Shown here piece after piece: positions 26,495 through 34,404 of a stretch of 41,082 bases of DNA (the stretch's first letter is position 1; every line of letters starts with the position of its first letter). The DNA is taken from positions 1 to 41,082 of the forward strand of contig JAISZB010000238.1 of assembly GCA_031269465.1 (NCBI GenBank). The letters are read 5' to 3'. Made by a program: the position numbers and the translations under genes. Origin of the DNA: Clostridiales bacterium. Lineage in GTDB: Bacteria > Bacillota > Clostridia > Lachnospirales > WQUN01. The notes under the pieces were generated by a model. That model saw nothing but the letters and a program-made list of their open reading frames with translations, was not told where the DNA came from and searched no databases.

Positions 26495-26524
26495 AATCAC
26501 GTGGTAATAATTAGTTGCGTGATT
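26495..26524 (-). terminator. Rho-independent terminator of the acidic-protein gene
   Basis: AATCACG (26495-26501) pairs with CGTGATT (26518-26524). Read on the minus strand the stem is followed by TTTTTATTT. It lies 28 nt beyond the stop at 26552. Confidence 0.65.
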
Positions 26525-26551
26525 CTCAGAATTCAGGGTTTAAGAATAATT

Positions 26552-27316
26552 TTAGATACCCCGACAAACCGAAACTTTTTTATCAGCATACCAATAATCA
26601 TCTTCCAAAGAATACAGAAGCCTCATGTATTGACCGTCGGCATTCATGTCTATGTAAACATTTTCGTCTGTTTCTTCAACAGCGATAAACGCGCAAACGT
26701 CAAATTCATAGCCAATGCCATAAACCTTGACCTGACGGTGATCGATAATCAGATTGCCCTCTTCGTTTTCAACAGGAGATACAACTCCTGGATCCGCAAG
26801 GAGGTCATCGGCTATTTCCTGTAAATACGCCTCATAATCCATAAACGAATAATCATTGATCGGTTCCCCAATGACAATAATGTTTCCAAGAATGACCTCC
26901 TTAAAATTCGGCGTATCCTCGTTTTCATTAATATAGACTCCGCCATCCGACGTTTGGGCAAGCTGGCATTCGCGGCCGTCACCGCATGCCGCTGTGTAAA
27001 ACGCCATCTCTTATCCCAGCACATTCACAGTGTATGGAGACACGGAGAAAGAAACATCTTCTGTTTCATAGACTTCAGCCAAAATCACACGGAACATGGC
27101 ATATATTTCACTGCTCTCCTCTGCTGCCCAGAAAGCGCTTAAACCTGCGTTTTCCGATGCGTGTGCGCATCTCGCTTCAAACTGGAAAGCTGCATGCAAA
27201 AGAACAGAATTGAAATTGACCGAAGGGATCAAATCGATCTTCCCGGACAGTCTTGTTTTCGGTTTTCCTTGCGCAAATAGAAGTGACTTTTGGTTACTGC
27301 TTTATTATTGATCCAT
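26552..27316 (-). pseudogene. Acidic unknown protein gene with three in-frame TAA codons
   Basis: From ATG 27316 (AAGGAG 9 nt upstream) the frame is MDQ, TAA, TAA, SSNQKSLLFAQGKPKTRLSG... to VNVLG, TAA at codon 102, then EMAFYTAACGDGRECQLAQT... to the final TAA at 26552, with a terminator just behind. Apart from the three TAAs the 254-codon frame is open and looks like real protein; the second half is Asp/Glu-rich (YINENEDTPNFKEV, DHRQVKVYGIGYEFDVCAFI, ETDENVYIDMNADGQYMRLL). I do not recognise the family. Translation could restart at ATG 27007 to give a 151-residue protein, though its start signal is poor. Either a pseudogene hit by C-to-T changes (CAA to TAA) or two short genes. Confidence 0.5.
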
Positions 27317-27440
27317 AGGGATCCGCTCCTTCATTTTTGTTTACGCAACCTAAATGATGTCGTGTTTCCCTATGGATTTCTACTGGCTGTATCTGTTGCA
27401 TTTCATTTTACAATGAACCGAAATATGGGAATTAGAGCAT

Positions 27441-27572
27441 ATGGAGATCCCTAACGCGGAACTGGACAGGCTTGTGTTTGACTACTCAGATTTGCTGACA
27501 GGCCGTGAGGATGAGGATATTTTTTGCAGATGCGGCAAGTGGCTGATAAGCATAAAATTGGATTCTATGTGA
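27441..27572 (+). CDS. Short hypothetical ORF, possibly a gene remnant
   Basis: 43 residues (MEIPNAELDRLVFDYSDLLT then GREDEDIFCRCGKWLISIKL). It has protein-like composition but no good ribosome binding site. Its TGA abuts the palindromic element at 27573. The short length suggests a fragment of a longer gene. Confidence 0.3.
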   Translation: MEIPNAELDRLVFDYSDLLTGREDEDIFCRCGKWLISIKLDSM

Positions 27573-27675
27573 TATACCGCTTTTCATCAAATGTTCCTTT
27601 TTTGGAGCTTGATTATCCATTGAAGCCTGTATAATCAAGCTCCAAAAAAGGTAATTTTATATGAAAAGCAGTATA
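27573..27675 (-). repeat. Short type A palindromic element (103 bp)
   Basis: Left TATACCGCTTTTCATCAAAT then GTTCC; arms TTTTTTGGAGCTTGATTATC and GTATAATCAAGCTCCAAAAA; right AAGGTAATTTTATATGAAAA then GCAGTATA. It is the reverse complement of 31590-31692 apart from one substitution and one compensated arm pair. Both outward ATGs are intact. Confidence 0.85.
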
Positions 27676-28077
27676 ACCACTGATCATTGGACGCAAGAAA
27701 CAGTAAGCGAGTTCAGATACGGTTTTATCAGCAAGAATTTAGGCGAGGCAAATAGCTTTCTGATTCTGACGATTGGCGGCCAAACCGGAATTGAGGGCGA
27801 AGAGCGGCAAGTGTCTGTGTATGCGTCTGGATCAAAGGCAAATGGCAAAGTCGACTATGAAGCCGCTTGGAGCATTGAGCATTCAGCAGTTGCAGCGATG
27901 AGGGAGAGCGGTAACTATTACGGGGCATGCCTGGCATACATCAACGAAGGTTCCAAGTACATGGCTTCTATTGTGCTCGACATAGAAGATGATACGATAT
28001 CTGCCCGTAAATTTGCTGATGAGCTTCGCGGGCGACATTATCGTCTCGGCGTTGGAGCTGCTGGTTTTTCGGATTAA
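27661..28077 (+). CDS. Hypothetical protein starting inside a palindromic repeat
   Basis: 138 residues. The ATG at 27661 and its ribosome binding site (AAAAAAGG) belong to the repeat at 27573-27675: the first five residues MKSSI are repeat-encoded, and the sequence after ITTDHWTQETVSEFRYGFIS is unique. The rest is soluble and protein-like, with ANSFLILTIGGQTGIEGEER, VDYEAAWSIEHSAVAAMRES, GNYYGACLAYINEGSKYMAS and IVLDIEDDTISARKFADELR. I do not recognise the family. It may continue after a frameshift in the frame of 27989-28270 (LKDKGLRLDYSSDVFLHTHI), so the original gene was perhaps longer and has been cut at both ends. Confidence 0.45.
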   Translation: MKSSITTDHWTQETVSEFRYGFISKNLGEANSFLILTIGGQTGIEGEERQVSVYASGSKANGKVDYEAAWSIEHSAVAAMRESGNYYGACLAYINEGSKYMASIVLDIEDDTISARKFADELRGRHYRLGVGAAGFSD

Positions 28078-28303
28078 ACATGGCTATAGGATGAAGAATG
28101 AACTCTCCGCTGGAAATTATCTCAAGGACAAAGGTCTGCGCTTGGATTATTCCTCAGATGTATTCTTGCATACTCACATCCCAAACCAGAATAGAACGCG
28201 AATCAAGCTCCAGCGGGGAGGCGGAGCCAACGGCGGCGGAACCAGCAGCCGCTCACAGGGCGGGTTTTAATCACGTTAGCTTGATCACAGATACGGCATT
28301 AGA

Positions 28304-28439
28304 TATACTGATTTTCATAGAAAATTACCTTTTTTGGCGCTTGATTATACAGTGGGCGCTAAATGCCGGTATCGGCATTTAGCACTGCTCAATGGATAAT
28401 CAAGCGCCAAAAAAGGAACATTGAATGAAAATCGGCATA
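28304..28439 (+). repeat. Type A palindromic element, full length
   Basis: Left TATACTGATTTTCATAGAAA then ATTACC; arms TTTTTTGGCGCTTGATTATA and GATAATCAAGCGCCAAAAAA; right GGAACATTGAATGAAAATCG then GCATA. Both arms carry GCGC where other copies have GAGC/GCTC, a compensated change. Confidence 0.85.
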
Positions 28440-28968
28440 GACATTAATGCTCTTTTACGCCAACTTTTCCGAGTGATATGTCCGGTTGCTGGGCAACGCC
28501 CTTGGAATCGGTGCGGATTGAGATCCTTTTTTATATATCTCTGGATTAGGCGACAAATATTGCGCCTACCATGCTTATTTTTAGCATCCTTGGCCTAGAC
28601 AGAAAACAATCCTTGAATATTAGGATAACACCCCCGAACCCGATTCCTTAGGCAACTGCGGACTCAAAGCCCCCAGCAGCTAGAGCTTTCCCCCAACCCA
28701 TTTGACAATTGGCACCACCAATTTGTTCTTGTGCGCGGCTGAGCCTCCTGATTCGCCTCTAAGAGGCTTTCTTGAACCCTAAATAAAAGTATCAAAGGCT
28801 TATTAAAGCGTTGTTTGCATTCGGTGCTAACGTGTTGGAAAGATTTAAACGCAATACACTATTATCTTCAAGCTCATCCATGCGAAATATCAGTCTGACA
28901 CCATTCTCAGCTACAGGCGCAGATCCGCAGTAACAGCGGTTTTTCGAGAAGCATTTCCAACTTCACGA
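28440..28968. other. Intergenic, nothing recognised
   Basis: No gene-like frame or repeat seen between the palindromic element and the terminator of the ATPase gene. Confidence 0.4.
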
Positions 28969-29000
28969 GAATAGCCCCAGCAATGGTGCCGGGGCTATTC
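28969..29000. terminator. Strong hairpin downstream of the AAA-ATPase gene
   Basis: GAATAGCCCC (28969-28978) pairs perfectly with GGGGCTATTC (28991-29000). It lies 86 nt beyond the stop of the minus-strand ATPase gene. The T-run is poor. Confidence 0.5.
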
Positions 29001-29085
29001 TTGCAATCAACTTTGGCTTTGGATAAGTCATCCTTGCTTTAAAGAGCAGCGGTTAGCTCTTTCTAACAGTCAAGCGCTAAGAGCT

Positions 29086-30780
29086 CTAGACCAAATCAGT
29101 CCTCGTACATTTCACCATAACCCTTTTTTGAGAAAAACCACAACCAACAGCGATTACCGGTTTGCCCAAATCAGCCCCATATCTCTTGTTCTTCACCTGC
29201 TCAATGGCATTCTTGGCGAGGGTTTCCGCCCTATCGCTTTTTCTGCCTGATTTCAGCTCAAAAATAATCACTAACTCACCCATATCCAGCAGAATATCAT
29301 ATCTGCCATCTCCACTTTCACGGTTAGACAACAAGAGCCTGTATCCCAAATCTGATTTGATGGCATAAAAAGCTGTCAATAGAATTTGATGATAATATAT
29401 TTCTGGTATCTTCCTATATGTTTTGCCGTTTTTATACTTATACTCGCCCTCTGGCAGATCATGCACAGAAAGAGCATCAAATAATGGAACCAAGAATCTC
29501 ACTATATTGTTGGAGAGATTCTCCAAGTCTGACAAGTCTCTAAGAAATGAATTTAGATTGCCATTATTCAAAGAGTCTCCGAAAATGAACTTGCGCCAAA
29601 CAGTTTCTAGTTCTTCATTAGGAATGGATACTATGCCTGCATCATTTTTGCTGTCCCAGGATTCAAGCCTCAAATAGCCTGATTGAACCAGCAGCGAATA
29701 AAGCGTGCTGTCGTCGCAATCCAGCTTGAGCATCCGAAGGTTTATCCTGCTGTTGATCGAAGACGCGAATGAAGCCCCATTGCCAAGGCCCATAATCAGC
29801 TTCGCCTTCTGCTCAGGCGAAATGATGGACTTTATTCTATCTAAAGTGCCGCTTTGGCCCCAAAAGCAACTGATTGATCTCGAGGCTACCGCGCTCATTA
29901 CGCTAAATGTGTTGTATATGTCATATCCGCCAATCCTAACCCCGTTGTACCACTTTCTAATCAAATCCAAATCCAAGCCTGCAATGCTGCAGAGTTCGGT
30001 TGCTTCTTCCTCTGAAAGACCGTAATCAGAACCGTATGCGCGATCTGCAAACACATCAAATGTCTCAGGATTATTCAAGCCGCTAAGCAAATCCTCATGC
30101 GAGATTCTCAGCACACCTGTCAAGAAGCCCTTCTCCAGATATTTGTTCCCTTTGAAGCCTTTTGAGAAAAGCTCCGTGAAATAGCTTCTCATTTCATTGT
30201 ACAATTCAAGGCTTGAGGCATGGTTCATTGGATTGTCATATTCGTCTATCAATATATATGAGCGCTTGCCTGTAATTTTATAAACCATTTCAGTCAATGC
30301 TTGAAAACCTGTAGTGTCTTCATACATTCTATTGCCTGTTTTTGGATCATAACTGCTGGCTTTCCAACTGTCATAAATGTTCAAAGCCTCGGGATCAATG
30401 TCGTCGCCAATTAAATAATGGCACATGAATCTATTTATTTTGTCCCAAATCTCCTTTTTGTAAAGAATTGCATTCAATTCCTTGAAATCGAAAAGGAATA
30501 CGGGGGATGAGTTCACGTAGCTCCAAACAGGACTTGTTCTAATGTACAAGTCTTCAAAAAGATGCCTATTGTCTTCCTTATCAGTGAGAAAGCAATTGAG
30601 CATGTCAAGATTCAGGCTTTTTCCGATTCGCCTCTGCCTTGCGACAATTTCCACATCAGAGCGTTTTGCTAAAAAGTGCTCTATGAATTTGCTCTTGTCC
30701 ACGTAAAGATAATCATTTGCAATTATTTTTTCAAATGAAGAAGCAGATAAGTTAATATTGTTGGCATTACCTATAACCAT
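29086..30780 (-). CDS. AAA-ATPase-like protein with C-terminal PD-(D/E)XK nuclease domain
   Basis: 564 residues. The N-terminal ATPase-like domain (PF09820 type) has FEKIIANDYLYVDKSKFIEH, Walker A RQRRIGKSLNLDML (family RPRRFGKTLN-like) and Walker B SYILIDEYDNPM. The middle holds KGFLTGVLRISHEDLLSGLN and the sensor-like LIRKWYNGVRIGGYDIYNTF. The C-terminal nuclease-like domain (PF08011/DUF1703 type) has GRYDILLDM and IIFELKSG, the D...E-x-K pair. The family is multicopy in clostridia and Bacteroidetes; its role is unsettled, though a link to DNA defence or mobile elements is often suspected. The start ATG 30780 is chosen because AAGGGG lies 8 nt upstream; ATG 30843 has no such site. All motifs are present, so it looks intact. 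Lone gene, stop TAG, hairpin 86 nt downstream. Confidence 0.9.
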   Translation of the reverse strand: MVIGNANNINLSASSFEKIIANDYLYVDKSKFIEHFLAKRSDVEIVARQRRIGKSLNLDMLNCFLTDKEDNRHLFEDLYIRTSPVWSYVNSSPVFLFDFKELNAILYKKEIWDKINRFMCHYLIGDDIDPEALNIYDSWKASSYDPKTGNRMYEDTTGFQALTEMVYKITGKRSYILIDEYDNPMNHASSLELYNEMRSYFTELFSKGFKGNKYLEKGFLTGVLRISHEDLLSGLNNPETFDVFADRAYGSDYGLSEEEATELCSIAGLDLDLIRKWYNGVRIGGYDIYNTFSVMSAVASRSISCFWGQSGTLDRIKSIISPEQKAKLIMGLGNGASFASSINSRINLRMLKLDCDDSTLYSLLVQSGYLRLESWDSKNDAGIVSIPNEELETVWRKFIFGDSLNNGNLNSFLRDLSDLENLSNNIVRFLVPLFDALSVHDLPEGEYKYKNGKTYRKIPEIYYHQILLTAFYAIKSDLGYRLLLSNRESGDGRYDILLDMGELVIIFELKSGRKSDRAETLAKNAIEQVKNKRYGADLGKPVIAVGCGFSQKRVMVKCTRTDLV

Positions 30781-30984
30781 TAAGCTAACCCCTTCAGCTG
30801 CAGCTACCATGCCTTTCAATCCGTTCAAATGGTTCAGAACCATTCAGTAATTCGACATAACTGCAACTTAAACTTCACAAACAAATAGTGCTAATAAAGC
30901 ATACCACATCATTGAAATTCATACAAGTCACTAAAATTTTTTGGGTCTCATGCTAAATTCAATGCTTCCCCATTTGAAACCTGG
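30781..30984. other. Upstream region of the AAA-ATPase gene
   Basis: AT-rich; no identifiable promoter or other feature. Confidence 0.35.
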
Positions 30985-31310
30985 ATGCCTGTCCAGTTTA
31001 TTGCAACCGATTTAGCTGGAGGATTTCCGCAGCAGCAAGGAAAACTCCTGTACCGAGAACGTCTATCAGATATGGAGTGCCTGACTCAGTTGGTGTTCTG
31101 CGATTTCTCGACTCCCAACTCCGACCGCTTTAACGTCTGCGACGACATTAAATCCAATCTCATAGCGCACGGAATCCCGGATAGCGAGATTGCTTATCAC
31201 GACGCGGATACGGCAGCCAAGAAGAAAGAGCTGTTCGCCAAGGCAAGGTTTGGGTGCTGTTCGGCTCCACTTACAGCATGTCTGTAGGAGCTTGCCTAGC
31301 CTGCACTAGA
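30985..31310 (+). pseudogene. Relic of a conjugative-element SNF2-like helicase/methylase protein
   Basis: Reading from 31080, the translation CLTQLVFCDFSTPNSDRFNV then CDDIKSNLIAHGIPDSEIAY then HDADTAAKKKELFAKARFG closely follows the helicase C-terminal block of the very large DEAD/SNF2-like (N-6 DNA methylase plus helicase) proteins of clostridial conjugative transposons, where it reads LVFCDLSTP...FNVYDDI...GVP..EIAFIHDA. A one-base slip near 31248 puts the next block, VLFGSTYSMSVGA (family VLLGSTQKMGAGTN), in another frame, and nothing follows. Only about 100 of more than 2000 residues remain. Together with the VirB4 and serine recombinase relics it shows that pieces of a conjugative element are scattered over 30 kb. 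Confidence 0.72.
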
Positions 31311-31589
31311 AGAGTCCATTCCGTTTAAGAGCTTATTGACTTGAGCATCATCTCAGGGTGCGAAATCTCCCAGAAATTACATCTCTCAGAATTTTGCAAC
31401 CATTTTGTTAAAGCCTAGCAAGTCAGACGGAATTACGCTTGTCGTTTTTCGGTCATCACGACTCCTTGCTCCAAAGAGCCGAGTGTTGCGCTGCGATTCC
31501 CTTTGCCTTGGAAAATCACCGCCAAGCGGTCATTTCGTCTTTTGGGACATCAATCTTGCATGAGACAAGCAGGCTCCCGTCCCGCGAAA

Positions 31590-31692
31590 TATACTGCTTT
31601 TCATATAAGATTACCTTTTTTTGAGCTTGATTATACAGGCTTCAATGGATAATCAAGCTCAAAAAAAGGAACATTTGATGAAAAGCGGTATA
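31590..31692 (+). repeat. Short type A palindromic element (103 bp)
   Basis: Left TATACTGCTTTTCATATAAG then ATTACC; arms TTTTTTTGAGCTTGATTATA and GATAATCAAGCTCAAAAAAA; right GGAACATTTGATGAAAAGCG then GTATA. It is an inverted copy of 27573-27675, with a G:C to T:A change made in both arms. Confidence 0.85.
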
Positions 31693-32071
31693 CTTCGCGG
31701 CCGCTTGTCTTATTGCTAGAAGCACTTATTTGCATGCCTCCTCAGGATTGAATTCGGCTTCGCAAACGGAATGCCGTGCAGTGCTGCAAATCTGTACAGT
31801 GTACATGCATGGTTATACCCGTTGCGCAGTTGGCTGGGGATAGGGCAATCCAGATCAAGTCGAAAAGCGTGATTATCATAAGGGAATGCCAAATTTTCCG
31901 CCATAGTTGGGTGTTGCCGCCTGCCTCCATCATAGTTCCCGATGGAGGCTCCGGCAATGAGTATGCGCCTGAGCAGACGCGGGGAAAAAGACATTGCATT
32001 TTCACTTAAAATGCTGAATAGTTAATGTTAGCAATACTAAAATTCATAATAATGAAGGTCATGGTGATTTC
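31693..32071. other. Intergenic, no recognised gene
   Basis: Overlapping frames of 77-92 codons exist on both strands but lack start signals. The minus-strand frame (31994-31716; AFPYDNHAFRLDLDCPIPSQ) might be a gene fragment, not identified. Confidence 0.35.
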
Positions 32072-32632
32072 ATGGGCATGAGCATACATGTTTCCGTGCC
32101 TGTCAAAGATTGTTTGCGAAAGCTGGGCTCCGATTTGAATGAAGCCAGGAGGCGGAGAAAAATAACAAAGGCTCTTATGGCAGAGCGTGCAGGGATTGCA
32201 ATAAACACCCTCACTAATATAGAAAAAGGGGAGCCTGGCGTTTCCATGGCTGCATACGCATCTGTTCTGAATGTACTTGGGCTGATTGAAAATCCCAGGA
32301 ATATCGCAGATCAAAGCGTAGACGGCATTGGAATGCTCCTTGATGCGAAAAGGCTTCCCAAAGAGTCCGGCATCCTAAAAAGAAGCCTGGTGATGGCATG
32401 GATGGATGAGAAAATAAAAGTTTCCGCAAGTATTGGTAAAACACTGCTGCGCCTGTTGTGGTCTTGTGGTGCTCATCAAATAATGGCAAGTTTTCATCTG
32501 CTTTTGAATATGATGACAACTGGCTTGACTACAGGGGTAACTTTGCCATTGAACCCGCTCTCCAGCTGTCAAAGAGGGTGTATTACTCTCCCACATGCCG
32601 TCTTTTCGACCGCATGGAGATTCATCCCCTGA
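32072..32632 (+). CDS. hipB: HipB-type HTH antitoxin, stop lost and fused to a hipA fragment
   Basis: Residues about 15-110 form an XRE/HipB-type DNA-binding protein: LGSDLNEARRRRKITKALMA, ERAGIAINTLTNIEKGEPGV, SMAAYASVLNVLGLIENPRN and the C-terminal LLDAKRLPK. HipB proteins bind their own promoter and neutralise the HipA kinase. Normally the antitoxin ends about here, but in this copy the frame continues without stop into the hipA start (MDEKIKVSASIGKTLL, ATG 32402) and then into out-of-frame hipA sequence, giving a 186-residue ORF whose last 60 residues are nonsense. The start ATG 32072 has only a weak GGTG upstream. With hipA destroyed it is an orphan; the HTH may still bind DNA. Confidence 0.72.
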   Translation: MGMSIHVSVPVKDCLRKLGSDLNEARRRRKITKALMAERAGIAINTLTNIEKGEPGVSMAAYASVLNVLGLIENPRNIADQSVDGIGMLLDAKRLPKESGILKRSLVMAWMDEKIKVSASIGKTLLRLLWSCGAHQIMASFHLLLNMMTTGLTTGVTLPLNPLSSCQRGCITLPHAVFSTAWRFIP

Positions 32633-33779
32633 TCGCTGGAGCAGGATGCTCATGTACAGAAATGAATCGAAAAAGTCCAGAATGTCCGGCAAGCCTCAAA
32701 AATCCCTTTCAGAACTCTACTGCCTTTTGATGGTTTCTGACTAATCAAGGCAAGGCGCTCTGCGATGCAACAAAATAGGTGAAGGCTCATACTTGTCCGA
32801 TTCCAAGACTGACAAGGCTTCTCAAATGATTTCGCTGCCCCGCCTGCAGCGGAAAGATTTATCGAAAGCAAAGAGACATTAGATGATCTAAAGGCATTGC
32901 TGCCCCAGGCTCATCTTTGGGAGGTGCCAGGCCTAAGGCAAGTATTTTAAATTCAGGCGGCTCGCTTTCTATCGCTAAGTTTGAGCGAAAAGGCGATGAA
33001 TATGATGTTGTGGCATAGGAAGCGGTGGCGCTTTCTCTCGCCAAGGATTTGAATCTGGATGTGCCCTCATTCTGCTTGCGAAGAATAAATGGCAAGTCAG
33101 CTCTCGTAATCACAAGTTTTGATCGGTTGCAAGGCGCAAGAATTCCACTTGTTTCTGCTATGACGATGCTTGGCTCGCTGGACAATGAACAGCGTAGCTA
33201 TACTGCTTTTCATATAAAATTACCTTTTTTGGAGCTTGATTATACAGCGAGTGCAAAATGCCGATCTCGGCATTTCGCACCACTCAATGGATAATCAAGC
33301 TCCAAAACAGGAACGTTTGATGAAAAGCGGTATATCTTTAGATCGCGGACGCCATACAGCAATAAGGCTCGCAACCTTCAAAGGATTTAAAGGAGCTATG
33401 GTCAAGGATAGTCTTTGAGGTTCTAGTCACAAACACCGATGATCATCTCAGAAATCATGGCTTCCTTTACGATGTGCGCGGTGGATGGAGGCTGTCGCCA
33501 GCCTACGACATCAACCCCACCCCCAATTTCATAAAACCCAGGCAACAGTCAACCTGCATAGATTTTCAATCCCATGAGGCATCGCTTGAGCTTGCGCTGT
33601 CAGTATCCGATGAGTTTAGGTTAAGCTTGAATGAAGCTAAGCGCATAGCAAGGGATGCGTCAAAGTCGATATTGTCTTGGTGAGAAAAAGCGCGCAGCCT
33701 TGGGATTGCTGAGGTTGAGATTGATGCCATGTCAAGCGCTTTCGAGCACAGCGAACAGAGAATGGCGGAAAAGCTCTAA
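32402..33779 (+). pseudogene. hipA: HipA-type toxin kinase, multiply broken and split by a palindromic element
   Basis: HipA is a Ser/Thr kinase toxin (target GltX in E. coli). Collinear HipA blocks appear in changing frames: SSAFEYDDNWLDYRGNFAIE then PALQLS; LDDLKALLP; RPKASILNSGGSLSIAKFER then KGDEYDVV, TAG, EAVALSLAKDLNLDVPS; LVITSFDRLQGARIPLVSAM then TMLGSLDNEQRSY; after the repeat IADAI...KDLKELWSRIVFE then VLVTNTDDHLRNHGFLYDVR and WRLSPAYDINPTPN; ASLELALSVSDEFRLSLNEA; and IDAMSSAFEH. The catalytic-loop-like TNTDDHLRNHGF and the DIN motif are recognisable. Several frameshifts and in-frame stops (including a TAG where the family has Trp, and a TAG and a TAA just after the repeat) abolish function. 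The element at 33199-33334 interrupts it. Confidence 0.88.
33199..33334 (+). repeat. Type A palindromic element inserted in hipA, TA target duplication
   Basis: Left TATACTGCTTTTCATATAAA then ATTACC; arms TTTTTTGGAGCTTGATTATA and GATAATCAAGCTCCAAAACA; right GGAACGTTTGATGAAAAGCG then GTATA. Taking out the element plus one TA joins AGC-TA to T-CTT and brings hipA back into a single frame through ELWSRIVFEVLVTNTDDH (stops remaining), which fixes the duplication as TA. Confidence 0.88.
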
Positions 33780-33941
33780 CACCAGAAAGCTTTCTCGCAT
33801 TCTGTACTCCGTGTATATCTCTGATGCAATCACAAAGCTCACCAATGCTTTTTGCATGCGAAGAATTCATCGGCATTGCAACCCGCCAAGGGTCATCAGC
33901 CTTCTCTTCATCTCCTCATCCCCAACTCGGATCTCATTAGC

Positions 33942-34074
33942 TATACTGATTTTCATCAAATGTTCCTTTTTTGGAGCTTATTATACAGCGAGTGCTAAAT
34001 GCCGATATCGGCATTTAGCACTCGCTGTATAATAAGCTCCAAAAAAAAGGCAGTTTCCTATGAAAATCAGTATA
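33942..34074 (-). repeat. Type A palindromic element, nearly perfect palindrome
   Basis: Left TATACTGATTTTCATCAAAT then GTTCC; arms TTTTTTGGAGCTTATTATAC and GTATAATAAGCTCCAAAAAA; the centre AGTGCTAAATGCCGAT and its complement pair perfectly; right CAGTTTCCTATGAAAATCAG then TATA. Both arms lack the same G:C pair relative to other copies. Confidence 0.88.
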
Positions 34075-34161
34075 TCAGGCGTGATGGAGCGCCGCCCAGC
34101 TCCACCGGGCAGCGCCTCCAGCGGCATCCCGCTATGATGGAGACGGACGGCCCTTGTGTGA

Positions 34162-34340
34162 TCATGCGGGAGTTCGCAGGGACGAAGAATTATATTCAGA
34201 TAAAGAATAAACCCCCTGCGCTGTTTTGAGGAACTCTATCTCAAACATTCCCGCAGGCGTCTGGCAACCCAATATTTTTCTTGGGAGATTGTCGTTCCAG
34301 TACTCCGCCGGCATGCCGATGGCCGCTTGGCAATGCATGC
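34162..34340 (-). pseudogene. C-terminal remnant of an IS30-family transposase
   Basis: The minus-strand translation without start, AIGMPAEYWNDNLPRKILGC then QTPAGMFEIEFLKT, ends in TGA at 34164-34162. LNxxPRKxLGYxTPxExF is the C-terminal hallmark of IS30-type transposases. Only about 50 residues remain; the upstream part is unrecognisable. It lies just downstream of the subtilase gene. Confidence 0.55.
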
Positions 34341-34404
34341 AGAGGAAAGGTCGTCCCGCAATTAGGACCTGGCCAAGGGACTCATCCGCTATGTCTATTG
34401 CCCA

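Noticed and set aside
29162..30025. Plus-strand ORFs antisense to the AAA-ATPase gene
   Set aside because: Shadows of a well-supported gene.
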